64,000 nt of DNA from Cherax quadricarinatus (Eukaryota; Arthropoda; Malacostraca; Decapoda; Parastacidae). Shown piece after piece: positions 23,880-35,149 of the stretch (position 1 is its first letter; every line of letters begins with the position of its first letter). Location of the stretch: contig NC_091293.1 of NCBI RefSeq assembly GCF_038502225.1, positions 1 through 64,000 on the forward strand. The letters are read 5' to 3'. A program made the translations under genes and the position numbers. The notes under the pieces were generated by a model that saw only the letters and a program-made list of their open reading frames with translations, had not been told where the DNA came from and did not search any database.

Positions 23880-26819
23880 ATGGGTTTTGGCAGGAAAACA
23901 GTGAAGTCCCAGTGTAGTAATATTAGGAGTTCTAGGGGAACTAGTAATAATAAGAACGAGATAGATATTGAAAAGCCAGGGACCTTGGGTGATAAGGACG
24001 GTAATAGGTTTAGTAGAAAAATAGAAATGAGCAGGAAGGGTAAAGAGAAAGGAGAGTCTTTCAATGTTTATTATGCTAATTGCCGTAGTGCTAGGAATAA
24101 GATGGACGAGTTGAGATTAGTTGCTAGTGTAGGTAACATTGATGTATTTGCCTTAACTGAGACGTGGTTTAATTCAAAAAGTCGGGACATGCCTGCGGAA
24201 TGTCATATTCAGGGTTTTAAATTGTTCCAAGAAGATAGAAGTATTGGGAGGGGGGGTGGGGTGGCATTGTATGTCCGAGATCGCTTGAACTGTTGCATAA
24301 AAACGGGTATTAAGTCTGAAGTAACACATACAGAGTCTGTTTGGATAGAATTTTCAGAGGGGCATGAAAAACTGATTTTAGGAGTGATATACCGTCCCCC
24401 TAACTTAGATAGGGACCAAGGGAAACTACTATGGGAGGAAATTGTTAAGGCCACAAGGCACGATAATGTAGTAATTCTAGGAGACTTTAACTTTAGTCAT
24501 GTTGATTGGAATTTCTTGACTGGGAATTTAGAATCGTACGACTTCTTAGAAGTATTTCAGGATTGTTTTTTGAAGCAGTTTGTGACAGAACCTACAAGGG
24601 GAAATAACCTGCTTGACTTAGTTATGGCAAACAATGAATCCCTTGTTAATAATTTAGAAATTTCAGAGGAACTGGGTGCTAGCGACCACAAATCAATTAC
24701 ATTTAGCATTGAATGGAAGTACGATAGTAGCGATAACTCAGTAACAGTCCCAGATTTTCGCTTAGCAGATTACGATGGGCTTAGAGAACACTTATCATCT
24801 GTTGACTGGGGTAACGAAGAGAGCTATCAATATGACAGTTTTCTGAACACTATACATGCTGCTCAAAGAGCGTTTATCCCATATAAAGAAATTAGATCAA
24901 ATAGAAATGACCCAAAATGGATGAATAATAGGCTCAAATATCTACTAGGGCATAAGAAAGGAATTTATAGGCGTATCAAAAGAGGTGAGGGTCATCTTAT
25001 GAATCAGTATATTGACATTAAGAGGGACATTAAAAAGGGGATAAGAAAAGCTAAAAGGGACTATGAAATTAAAGTTGCTAGGGATTCTAAAACTAACCCA
25101 AAAAGTTTTTTCCAGGTCTATAGAACAAAAGTTAGAGATAAGATAGGTCCCCTTAAAAATAACTATGGGCACCTTACTGACAATGAGAATGAAATGTGCT
25201 TGATTTTAAATAATTATTTTCTCTCAGTTTTTACACAGGAAGACACTAACAGTATTCCAGTAATTAATTTTTACAGTGGGCTAGAAGAAGATAAATTATG
25301 TAACATCACAGTCACTAGTGAGATGGTTGTGAGGCAGATAGACAGACTGAAGCAAAATAAGTCGCCGGGTCCTGATGAGGTTTTTTCAAGGGTTCTTAAG
25401 GAATGCAAAATGGAACTCTGTGAACCATTAACTAATATTTTTAATTTATCTCTTCAAACAGGTGTAGTGTCTGATATGTGGAAGATGGCTAATGTAACTC
25501 CTATTTTTAAAACAGGGGACAAGTCGTTACCGTCAAATTACCGCCCAATAAGCCTGACCTCAATTGTAGGCAAATTACTAGAGTCAATTATAGCTGAGAT
25601 TATAAGAAGCCATCTCGATAAGCATAGCTTGATTAATGATACTCAGCATGGATTCACAAGAGGCCGGTCTTGTCTAACTAATTTATTAACTTTCTTCAGT
25701 AAAGCTTTTGAGGCTGTTGACCACAATAAAGAATTTGATATTATTTACTTAGATTTTAGTAAGGCTTTTGATAGAGTTCCGCACCAGAGACTGTTAAAGA
25801 AAGTGGCAGCTCATGGTATTGGGGGAAAAGTGCTCTCGTGGATCGAGTCATGGCTCACTGACAGGAAGCAGAGAGTGTCCATAAATGGGGTTAAATCCGA
25901 GTGGGGATCTGTAACAAGTGGCGTTCCACAGGGATCAGTCTTGGGCCCGTTGTTGTTTATAATATATATCAATGATCTTGATGAGGGAATTACTAGTGAT
26001 ATGAGCAAATTCGCCGATGACACAAAGATAGGTAGGATAATTGATTCAAACGTAGATGTTAGGGAACTTCAGGAGGATTTAAACAAACTCTATTCTTGGT
26101 CAGAAAAGTGGCAGATGCAGTTCAATGTAGATAAATGCAAGGTTCTGAAGCTTGGGAGTGTCCATAACCCTAGTACTTATAAGTTAAATGATGTAGAACT
26201 TAGCCATACAGATTGCGAAAAGGACTTGGGGGTTATGGTGAGCAGCAACCTTAAACCAAGACAGCAATGCCTAAGCGTACGTAATAAGGCAAATAGATTA
26301 CTGGGATTTATATCAAGAAGTGTAAGCAACAGAAGTCCAGAAGTCATACTGCAGCTTTATACATCATTAGTAAGGCCTCACCTTGATTATGCAGCTCAGT
26401 TCTGGTCTCCGTATTACAAAATGGACATAAATTCGTTAGAAAACATTCAGCGTAGGATGACTAAATTAATACATAGCATCAGAAATCTTCCTTATGAAGA
26501 AAGATTGAAGACTCTTAAGTTACATTCACTTGTTAGACGAAGAATGAGGGGAGACCTGATCGAAGTGTATAAGTGGAAGATAGGTATTAATAAAGGGGAT
26601 ATTAATAAGGTCTTGAGGATGTCTCTCCAAGAGAGAACCCGCAGTAATGGATTTAAATTAGATAAGTTTAGATTTAGAAAGGACATAGGAAAGTATTGGT
26701 TTGGAAATAGGGTAGTTGATGAGTGGAACAGTCTACCTAGTTGGGTTATTGAGGCTAGGACTTTGTTTAGTTTCAAATCTAGGTTGGATAAGTACATGAG
26801 TGGGAAGGGTTGGATTTGA
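23880..26819 (+). CDS. LINE J ORF2, endonuclease and RT
   Basis: A 979-residue protein, complete. Endonuclease at about residues 60-280: YYANCRSARNK, ALTETWFN, GVIYRPPNLD, ILGDFNFSHVDW, GASDHKSI. RT at about residues 500-760: SNYRPISLTSIVGKLLES, GFTRGRSCLTNL, YLDFSKAFDRVPH (motif A), SGVPQGSVLGPLLF (motif B), KFADDTKIG (catalytic DD), CEKDLGVMVS. The C-terminus carries PHLDYAAQFWSPYY, RRRMRGDLIEVYKW and NRVVDEWNSLP. There is no RNase H, as usual for CR1. The first 60 residues are basic and may not be needed. All catalytic residues I can check are kept. Confidence 0.92.
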   Translation: MGFGRKTVKSQCSNIRSSRGTSNNKNEIDIEKPGTLGDKDGNRFSRKIEMSRKGKEKGESFNVYYANCRSARNKMDELRLVASVGNIDVFALTETWFNSKSRDMPAECHIQGFKLFQEDRSIGRGGGVALYVRDRLNCCIKTGIKSEVTHTESVWIEFSEGHEKLILGVIYRPPNLDRDQGKLLWEEIVKATRHDNVVILGDFNFSHVDWNFLTGNLESYDFLEVFQDCFLKQFVTEPTRGNNLLDLVMANNESLVNNLEISEELGASDHKSITFSIEWKYDSSDNSVTVPDFRLADYDGLREHLSSVDWGNEESYQYDSFLNTIHAAQRAFIPYKEIRSNRNDPKWMNNRLKYLLGHKKGIYRRIKRGEGHLMNQYIDIKRDIKKGIRKAKRDYEIKVARDSKTNPKSFFQVYRTKVRDKIGPLKNNYGHLTDNENEMCLILNNYFLSVFTQEDTNSIPVINFYSGLEEDKLCNITVTSEMVVRQIDRLKQNKSPGPDEVFSRVLKECKMELCEPLTNIFNLSLQTGVVSDMWKMANVTPIFKTGDKSLPSNYRPISLTSIVGKLLESIIAEIIRSHLDKHSLINDTQHGFTRGRSCLTNLLTFFSKAFEAVDHNKEFDIIYLDFSKAFDRVPHQRLLKKVAAHGIGGKVLSWIESWLTDRKQRVSINGVKSEWGSVTSGVPQGSVLGPLLFIIYINDLDEGITSDMSKFADDTKIGRIIDSNVDVRELQEDLNKLYSWSEKWQMQFNVDKCKVLKLGSVHNPSTYKLNDVELSHTDCEKDLGVMVSSNLKPRQQCLSVRNKANRLLGFISRSVSNRSPEVILQLYTSLVRPHLDYAAQFWSPYYKMDINSLENIQRRMTKLIHSIRNLPYEERLKTLKLHSLVRRRMRGDLIEVYKWKIGINKGDINKVLRMSLQERTRSNGFKLDKFRFRKDIGKYWFGNRVVDEWNSLPSWVIEARTLFSFKSRLDKYMSGKGWI

Positions 26820-26969
26820 GTGGGACTTTCACATCAGAGCTTATTTCTTGGGTAGCATTGAAAATTGGGTTGGGTAAATGTTTTGTTAGTGGGATGAATT
26901 GTAAAGGACCTGCCTAGTATGGGCCAGCAGGCCTCCTGCAGTGTTCCTCCTTTCTTATGTTCTTATGTT
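26820..26969 (+). other. LINE J 3' UTR and TTCTTATG tail
   Basis: A short 3' UTR ending in GGGCCAGCAGGCCTCCTGCA, which can fold on itself (GGCCAGCAGGCC), followed by two TTCTTATG units. It is likely the part the RT recognises. Confidence 0.7.
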
Positions 26970-29900
26970 AAGACTAACAACTGTCAATCTTGATCACATC
27001 TCCAGCAATCAAGGAGCTAAATACAGAAGGAGGAAACTTATTCTCAAACCAGAACACAGAGACAACTTTATTAACCACTTGGATCAATGGTATAAGAATT
27101 ACGAGCCCACTGGCACACAAAAATTTAATGATGATTTAATTACCACTATTGAGAGTGTTCTCACAGATCAAGTGGGCAGGAATAGGAAACAAAGACCCTC
27201 CACTATAAATAACAATAAAAACCAATGTAAATACTATAATGATCCACAGCTGCGCAATCTAACACATGCAGCTAGGAGGATTGGTAAAGCATACCGTGAA
27301 TGTAGAACCCCAGACCTGCTCAGAACGTTCCAAGCTGCACTAACAAATGCAAGGGATAGAAAGGAAGAACTTAGGCAACAGGAATGGGAATAGTTTGTTA
27401 GTGGATTAAATAGGTCCACCCCTTTGAGTTTGGCTTGGAAAGGTATAAATAAAATAACCAGGAAAAAGACTGGCAATGTTGCTCATCCCTTTCCTCTTGA
27501 AAAAGCAAATGACCTCATAAATGACTGGTCCAAAACATCCAGGCATGAAAGCCTTCCATCTCATATTAGAAAAAATTTAGAGAGTACTTCTGAAGAAATG
27601 TTGATACTGATTAATTTTATGAGCCAAAATATTGATGAGAGTGATTGCCTCTTTACCGAGTATGAATTAGATAATGCATTAACCAAAGGTCGATCAACTG
27701 CTCCTGGAGAGGATGGTATAACCTATGATATTCTCAGAACTCTAAGGCACGTGCCTGATAACCCTTTGTTGGCACTGTATAATCTCAGTTACATTGAGGG
27801 CGTTCTTCCTACTTCCTGGACCAATAGTCTCATTGTGCCTATCCCTAAGCCCCAACAGCCTGATACATTTAGGCCGATCTCCTTAACTAGTTGTCTTTGC
27901 AAAACTTTTGAAAGAATGATGCTTAACAGATTGTACTACAGAATCAGACATCAACTTTCCCCCTACCTCTATGGGTTCATGAAAGGTAAAAGTGTGCAGA
28001 ACTGTATTTCCACCTTTCTCACTGCACACACCTCTACTAGTTTTACCACTTTTCTTGATCTAAAATCTGCATTTGATATTGCAAACATAACCGTTATACT
28101 ACATGAACTAGCCAAAATGAATATTGGTGGTAGCTTACTCTGCTGGATAATAGGATACCTGTCAAAAAGAGTATCCTCTGTCCTTTACCAAGGCTTCAGA
28201 AGTGATTCTAAAGAAATGTCTTTAGGTACACCGCAGGGAGGAGTTCTTAGTCCCATGCTATTTAATATTCTGATTAATGCTCTCCTAAATGCTCTACCTG
28301 CCTCACCTAAACATATAGCTATAAGCTATGCTGATGATATCATGATCCATACAACAGGGCATAAGAAGATGAATACCATTCTTAATGAAGTTCAAGCAAT
28401 TTGTAATCGACTAGGCCTCATAATATCTTCCTCTAAAACAAAGATATTAACAAGCAAACGACATCCCCCACCCATCTATTTGCAGGGTGAAATCATTAGC
28501 TACGTTAAAACTTACAGATATCTTGGTGTAGATGTACCCTTTAACAAATCCACTATACCACAACTAAACAAGAAATGTAAAGCTAGGCTAAATGCTCTCA
28601 AAGCTGTTGCTGGCTACAATCCCAACTATGGTGCTAATGTGAGAATCGTGAGAATGATGTACATAGCCTATGTTAGGTCCTTAATTGATTATGCTGCTCC
28701 CATGTTGATATTAGCTAGAGAAAGTTCCCTCCGACCCTTGGAGTTAATGCAAAATGAAGCTCTCAGGACTATTCTTGGCTGTCCCAGATCTACAAAAGTT
28801 CTTAACATGAGGAAGGAGCTTGGTATTTCTAGTATCAGTGATAGGATTGTTGAAATTAACACTGTACTCGGTACTAGAATGTTGAGAAACGAACCAGACA
28901 CTGTCACAGTGAATCTTACCAAGTGTCTAGAGGTAAATACACACAGATCTAAATGGATTGTGAAAACGTGCAATTGCATTAAGTTTTATAACCTGCATGA
29001 ACTGTATCACTGTAGGCAACAAGAGCATTTCACCCCTCCATGGAAGATGTGTTCATTTAATATCACATACCTACAAGTCCCTCCCAAGAAGCTCATTGCT
29101 AGTAATCCCTTCCTTAAATCTCTTGTTAGAGCAACTGCTCAAAAAGAAATTTTTCGCCTAGCTGGTAGTAATAAGTTATCACAAGTTATATACACTGATG
29201 GATCTAAAAAGGAGTCTTCTGGCAGGGCTGCATCTGCTCTTGTTGCCACCTCCCTAGTTAAGAACGATAATAAATTTGTTGAGTTAGGCATAAGAATTAA
29301 CAACTGGGCGTCTACACTGCAAACTGAATTGTTTGCAATCCTAATGGCGCTAAAGCTAACCTATGACACTGAGCTTGACTCTATCATCATTACTGATTCT
29401 ATGTCATCATTGAAGGCTCTTGGCTCATATAATGACTCCAACAACATGCTCATTGGGGAAGCCAGGTATAGATACTCAAAAATTGGGGAAAAAGGAATTA
29501 ATGTACAATTGCTATGGCTCCCATCACACATTGGATTACTCCTTCATGATAAAGTTGATATGTTAGCCAAGAAGAGTATCCAGAAGGAGAACGTAGAATA
29601 TAACTTTGGTATAACTGTGTCTAGCATTAGGAATAATATTAGGAGAGAAGTAAATAATGAAGATGATTGTTATAGGAATGCAGTTAGAAGCCTGAGTAGA
29701 TCTATAACCCACTATGATAACATGAACGTAGATAAGTATGTTTATGGAGCAACTTGCAATGTGAACTGACTGACTGATGTTGTAGTGGCCAGGCTTAGGC
29801 TTGGTTACAAGTACTTCTGACAGTTTGGGAGACACACAGATGATGATCAAACTAAATGTAAATTATGTGATCAGGCATATGGTCACTCTCTTGAACACTA

Positions 29901-30039
29901 TGTGCTTAATTGTCCACTTATTGAGGAATACAGAGACAGACAGTATAATAACCTATGTGACATGTCAAGATATCTTATTAATGAAAATAAGATACCAGAT
30001 ATACTAAGCAAATTTCCTAAATTTGCTTGTAACAGATAA
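26970..30039 (+). pseudogene. N2 ORF2, rest: RT, RNase H, zinc knuckle
   Basis: Continues the endonuclease end (TTVNLDHISSNQ). [54 protein letters not shown]. RNase H: YTDGSKKES, LQTELFAIL, ITDSMSS, KVDMLAKK. The tail has CKLCDQAYGHSLEHYVLNC. All pieces lie in one frame, with just three stops: TAG 27391-27393 (Gln in N3), TGA 29767-29769 and TGA 29818-29820 (Trp in N1). No frameshift was seen. It ends at TAA 30037-30039. Confidence 0.88.
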
Positions 30040-30189
30040 GTGAACTATAGATATGTAGATATAAATCCATATGTATTCCTGTTAACCCTTTGGGGCCTAG
30101 TTCCTAGGCCTTTTGTGTATCCACATGCTCTCGCGCTACCGTCCACAGGATGGATATGGGGTGCACAATAAACTAGCCACTTCGGTGGC

Positions 30190-30897
30190 AAAATCTAAAT
30201 CTATTGTATTGAGCCTTTGTCATTGGTCAGACGTTATGTAATACTTTATATATGTATGATTCGATTCTTTTTAAAGTTTATAATTATGGTCTGTACCCTG
30301 ATACCGGTTTGGTATCAATGCTAAGTTCTTGATGTTAAGTTTTAGTCTGTATGGTATACAGACATATCTAGACAGTTTAGTGATGTAGTCCATTTGTGTA
30401 TGAGATTTTGTATATGGGTTTATTGTAACAGTATAGTGCTTCAGTTTTTGTGTTCTAAGCTGTATTCTTTTTCTGTTTATTCGTATGTTGATATGTAAAG
30501 CTGTATTGTTAGGGATACGTATGTAGATGTTCTAGTAAGATTATGATGTTAGGTTTTGGTTTTTTGATTAATGCGAAGGATGGGATTTAACTGATATAAC
30601 TTCTTTGTATATTTTATGTTCAAGTGCATTGAGCCTTTGTCAGATGTCATGTTATATGTACAATTTATATATATGCAAGGTTTTGCATGAATGAATGTGT
30701 ATATATGTCAATTCATGACCCTGTGACAGTATTTTTTTTTTAGCTATGTTCTTGCCGTAAGTTTTTGTTGTATGTTTGGCAGCAATATCTTGCGAGCATA
30801 TAGGTGCAATCCGTTTGTCAGTTAATTTGATTGAGATTCATGCTGTTTCTTTATTTTTATGTTAAACTGTATTGGTTTTAAATAAATAAAAAAAAAA
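30190..30897 (+). other. Tx1-a 3' UTR, second part, with poly-A
   Basis: T-rich and GT-rich non-coding DNA like 19203-19630. The phrase ATTGAGCCTTTGTCA occurs twice, near 30208 and 30628. It ends AAATAAATAAA plus a run of A, directly before the 13-bp target duplication. Confidence 0.7.
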
Positions 30898-30910
30898 AAC
30901 TCCCGTAGAT
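30898..30910. repeat. 13-bp target-site duplication, right copy
   Basis: AACTCCCGTAGAT, partner of 14421-14433, right after the poly-A tail. Confidence 0.85.
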
Positions 30911-32781
30911 GCCGGTTGTCTCATGAACATTGTCCTGTCATTTGTGTTTTGAAGCAGCCTTGCATTAAACTTCCAATATCCCCTATATCGTTTTGGTAAA
31001 CCACCCCAATCTAGATCCACAAGAACCCCCCTATGGTCAGAGAAAAGGACATCCAACACATGCACCCTGGTTACGACCACCTATCTAATTGCGCCGCGTA
31101 ACCCCTATGCACGAATGTATGCTCGATCCCCCATTCAGAACTTTCGCCCATGTCCATCAACCCCAACCCCGACAACAAATCTCCCAGAATAACCGAACAG
31201 TAACCTGCTCCTCCTTGGTTCTACATCTTTACAGTGGACCACACAATTCCAATCCCCACCCACCACTGTTATTTCAGGCAGAGACCTCCATAAAGAATGT
31301 ATTTTTAACATTAACATCACTTTCTGCCGGCCCATATCCCCCCCATAAAACCCGCTCTCCTACTACCCCAGTCCCCCACCACCCTCACCACCCTCCCCTC
31401 CCCTCCCTACTCCCAATGCCTCATCATAAATGGGCTACTCCACCTTTCAACAGACTTGAGTGAGTCACATAAAGGGCGTATCCCTCTATCTCAAACAAAC
31501 CCCCAGCCTTATGGTTGTGTTCCTGTAGAAAACACACATCTACATCAAAACGGACCAACCACTCTCGAACTTGCACACACTTCTGTATGGATTTCAAACC
31601 ATTAACACTGATGGTTACACACTTAACCGAGCCAAAGGTGTCTTTCCGCTTGGGGCCACCACTCCGTTTTCCTCTTTGCATCATAAAGTACCCAGGACTT
31701 CTTCCCCTCCTTCGGCAATCCCCGTCCTGGAATCGCCCTCCCCCCCCTCCCCCCCGCTGGTAATTTCCGACCACGTCTTTTTCCCTGTACATTGTCCAGT
31801 GGTTAAGACGTCATTGGAGTCTGACAGGGTCGCCGCACGCTTCCTAGAAACAGCGTCTGCAGTTATGTCCGTACATGGAGTGCCTTCCTTGTGGATGTCC
31901 ATTTAAACAGTATGAACTCTGACTCAATGGGTCATCCACGTCTTCATTTTTATCATTATCATCTAATATTAATTGCACCACCTCTGAGCCCTTGCCCAAA
32001 GACACACTTGACACAGAATCGGCATTGAGCTATTCTAAAAGTTCACTCAAGGCGGAACACACAGGATGACTCCTGTGTTGCAGCCTGGTCCACCTGAGAA
32101 CACCATGACGTTGGGTGTAGCGACTCCACCACCTGTTCCTTTGGAGCCCATCGGGGCACCTCTCTGTCTGCACGACGACCACGCTCCATGGGCGGCTGTT
32201 GCTTAACACATTGTGCCGTCATGTGATCCAAGGCACTGCAGAGGCGGCAAGTTCTTCTTTGACCAGAATACGCAACGTACACCTGGGTTCAAAAGTCCTC
32301 CAGGTGCACGTATGAAGGTATCGGCTGGCACAGGGACATTTTAATGTATACGATCCCTCCTGTAGACCAGCATAGAGGCCTTCCGACCACCTGTCCATGG
32401 TAGCCAGGTGTATAGTCCCATACCTCTCGAACGCCTCACGTGTATCAGCTTCATCGGCCTCAAACGGTACGTTCCTGACATATAGTACGTTCATGACGTA
32501 TAGTATCGCGAAACGTCGCGCAACTTTACTGTCACAGCTGGGGTAACCTTCTTACTTATATCTTGATACTGGGTCACAATCTGCTCGTTCGTCCCAGTGG
32601 CACTAAACATGAAGATCTGGGAGACGCCTTTTAAGGCTATGCCACACAGAGATTCCTGCTGGATTCCATAGGTATTGTGGATGATCGCTGGCAATAACAC
32701 ATGGAGTGATGCACTAGTTATAGAACTTCTTGTTAGCTCAATACATACAGTATTGAGTCATCGTCGAAAGGCAGTCGCCAT
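30911..32781 (-). pseudogene. Tx1-b, 5' half: ORF1 and endonuclease (decayed)
   Basis: On the minus strand, ORF1 starts at ATG 32781-32779 (ATGGCGACTGCC, like ATGGCGGTTAGT in Tx1-a) and meets a TGA early. It then shows VLLPAIIHNTYGIQQESL, an RRM-like stretch (VRNVPFEADEADTREAFE) and a CCHC knuckle CRLCSALDHMTAQC. Endonuclease pieces follow: VTISVNGLKS, FLQEHNHKAG, VVGGDWNCVV and FSDHRGVLVDLDWGG. The sequence then runs to the 13-bp duplication, beyond which the RT half resumes at 14433. Several frame breaks are present. The order and wording match Tx1-a throughout. Confidence 0.82.
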
Positions 32782-32799
32782 TGTTGTTAATGCAACAAA

Positions 32800-34116
32800 C
32801 CCTGCCACTAAGTGTCAGGATGGAGCAGGAGCAGCAGACAACCACCCAGCATGACGATTGAGCAGTGAACGGGCAGCAGTTATTACCTAGAGGAGCTTAG
32901 AGCCTTTTGTCTCCTCTTACATAGTCTCCTCCCTGCAGTTAGCCTGCAGTTACAGCTGTTCTGACCCCCAGCACGTCTTTGTGAACATTTTACAGTGTTC
33001 TGGCCGTAGCATTGTTTTCCTGCATCGAGAAAGCAATGCCATTAACAGCCTGGGTATTCCAAGCCAGCTCTGCCGAGGAAGCCAGTGTGAAATCTACTTC
33101 CATTATGTCTGTACTGCTTTGCATTACCAGTAAAAACAAACTTTTAACTAGTGGCTTAGTGTAGGTTGATAATCCAGATGGATTTAAAGAGTGAATAATG
33201 TTAGGGAGATCGGAGTAGCTGTGTCTCTACCACCATCTCCTACATATGTCTCCATGCTTGTACATTTCAAACCACCGTTCACAGACAAGGTGAAGAAAGA
33301 AGATATTTTGAGCGCCGACGATAAGGCAGGAGGTACTTTGAGTCATCAGAAAGTGCATATTCATCCATCAGAAGTCGCCTCCTGTGAAGACGCTGTTATG
33401 TAGTTGGTGCGCGGGTCACCAGATACACCCCAGAGTAACTATGTCAACTTTCTTTCGCTTCTACACTAGGATTATTTCTGACCTTCAGCAACAGTGTTTC
33501 ATTTTATAGACAGTTATTTAATTGTCATTTGTAAACCTGTATTAAGACTTTAAAAGGCTCAGATTGTATTTCAGTGTAGTGATTCCTTACATTTATTAAC
33601 TCAGTGTAATGCATGCTCCGCTCAGTGTAACTGAACTATTAAATGCGTTAACATAATTAAGTTGCTTACCCTAGTGTCATTGCTGTGTTTTCTAATACAT
33701 TTTCTCGTTCAGACTGAAACTTTACTGCTAAATTCCCAGTACAATTCTGCGGTGTGAGTGTGTAACTTATGCTATTTTATAACATTAAGTAAATCTTCGT
33801 CGGGTACACGTACACAGGGGCAGCTGCATGAGTTGCCATGCATGGCAGTGTGTGTGTAGATTGCCTGGGATAGTCCGGGTGAGTCACACTAGATGACTAC
33901 TTCCACTGTCACATTACATAGTAACGTGTGAGTTACTTAGGATGACCCAAGGAAGTCGGGCAGAGTGATTTATCTCATTGTCATTGCAACATAGCTAGCT
34001 AGCAGTGTTATTTTTTTCAGTGTTAATGTGCAAGGTAAAGCTCATATTGCATACTTACAATCCTTTCTGTTCTTATGTAACCCATATATTGCATGCAAGC
34101 TTCTGGTGTTATATAT
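32800..34116. other. gene-free stretch, possible N3 5' region
   Basis: Mixed DNA. Short open frames (for example 33191-33403, 70 codons) match nothing I know. It could be part of a long 5' UTR of N3 or an unrelated insertion. No promoter or RNA feature can be supported. Confidence 0.4.
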
Positions 34117-34152
34117 GTATGTGTGTGTGTGTATGTGTGTGTGTGTGTGTGT
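34117..34152. repeat. (GT)n next to LINE K2 3' end
   Basis: GT run with two TATG breaks, directly before the GTACTCACC end of K2. Confidence 0.9.
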
Positions 34153-34463
34153 GTACTCACCTAATTGTGGTTGCAGGGGTCGAGACTCAGCTCCTGGCTC
34201 TGCCTCTTCACTGACTGCTACTAGGTCCTCTCCCTGTTCCATGAACTTCATCATACCTCGTCTTAAAACTATGTATGGTTCCTGCCTCCACTACATCACT
34301 TGCCAGACTATTCCCCTTCCTGACAACTCTGTGACTGAAGAAATACTTCCTAATATCCCTTTGACAGAGCTGAGTCTTCAACTTTCAATTGTGACTCCTT
34401 GTTTCTGTGTTCCCTCTCTGGAACATCCTGTCTCTGTCCACCTTGTTTATTCCACGCAGTATT
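34153..34463 (-). mobile_element. LINE K2, 3'-end fragment in (GT)n
   Basis: About 310 bp that match the last part of LINE K (19653-19960 on the plus strand): GTACTCACCTAATTG, TGGCTCTGCCTCTTCACTGA, CTACTAGGTC, CTTCATCATACCT. A GT microsatellite lies on each side (34117-34152 and about 34462-34490). Confidence 0.88.
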
Positions 34464-34500
34464 GTGTGTGTGTGTGTGTGTATGTATGTGTATATACATA
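34462..34500. repeat. (GT)n next to LINE K2 5' end
   Basis: GT run with TATG breaks, at the truncated end of K2. Confidence 0.9.
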
Positions 34501-34694
34501 TATGTATTCAGTCTTAATCTGACTTTGCAGACCTTGATATATGTGGGAATATTCTGATTCCTCTGTGTACATGTAGTACCTGTAGCACCTGTGTGTGTTT
34601 TTATTGGCACTGCCACAAAGGTGCTGCAACTAACTTTATACTCAGGTTACTTTTTTCCTCAAGTAGTTTTCTTCATAATTTGTGATGTCTGCAA

Positions 34695-35072
34695 TATTAT
34701 TATTTCAGTGAGGTACATTAGGTGGCAGTAGCCTGAACTGACTCAAGTGGAAGTTATCATTGAATTTGAACCTCTTGTTTAATATGATATATGTCAGAAT
34801 TCTAATTTTATGATCAATATTACCTACTCTCTCTCTCTCTCTCTCCTTTCATCTTTGTAATTTGTGATTAGGTGTATGACCTTGTCTGTACCATCCATTA
34901 ACACCCATCCATTAACACCCACACAAGGAGTCTCTGAATGTATTTTTAGTGAGGTGTGTATCGTATTTAGTAGTAGTAACCTGAGTTAAATATAATTGGA
35001 AGTGTTCATTGAACTTGAACCCTTGTGTCATATATTCTATTTTAGACTTCTGACTTAATAGTAAATATTTGC
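34695..35072. repeat. diverged tandem duplication in N3 5' UTR
   Basis: Two stretches, 34695-34835 and 34925-35072, share the order TTTTAGTGAGGT, GTAGTAACCTGA, GAAGTGTTCATTGAA and TTGAACC with many changes. They may be repeated 5' UTR (promoter) units. A CT microsatellite lies between them at about 34830-34847. Confidence 0.5.
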
Positions 35073-35149
35073 TCTTGCATAAGCTATTGGGGGAAGATAA
35101 GCGATGAATTCTTGCGTTGTGAGTCTTATACGAGATATCACTGGCAAAC

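Larger units (their letters stand above)
22912..26969 (+). mobile_element. LINE J, CR1-type, full length with both ORFs open
   Basis: A 4.06-kb element with a GC-rich 5' UTR (22912-23028), ORF1 with an esterase-like fold, ORF2 with endonuclease and RT, a 150-bp 3' UTR and the tail TTCTTATG twice. This tail resembles the 8-bp repeat tail of vertebrate CR1. No stop or frameshift breaks either ORF, so this is the best candidate in the window for a recently active element. It interrupts N2. Confidence 0.9.
21887..30190 (+). mobile_element. LINE N2, split by LINE J
   Basis: Copy of the N family, in two parts: 21887-22911 and 26970 to about 30190. It has the end of ORF1, all of ORF2 and a 150-bp 3' UTR ending GGATATGGGGTGCACAATAAAC. 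The split falls in the endonuclease just after its SDH motif. N3 shows the unbroken site. About five bases (TTCCC) of the target are missing at the J junction. The 5' end is truncated. Confidence 0.85.
14434..30897 (+). mobile_element. Tx1-a LINE with nested insertions
   Basis: A full-span Tx1-like element: 5' UTR from 14434, ORF1, ORF2 to 19202, 3' UTR 19203-19630 and again about 30190-30885, then an A-rich tail (AATAAATAAA and a 12-A run). It is flanked by a 13-bp target duplication. Between 19631 and about 30190 its 3' UTR holds LINE K and LINE N2, and N2 holds J. It inserted into another element of the same clade on the opposite strand. Both ORFs carry stops, so it is no longer active. 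Confidence 0.8.
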
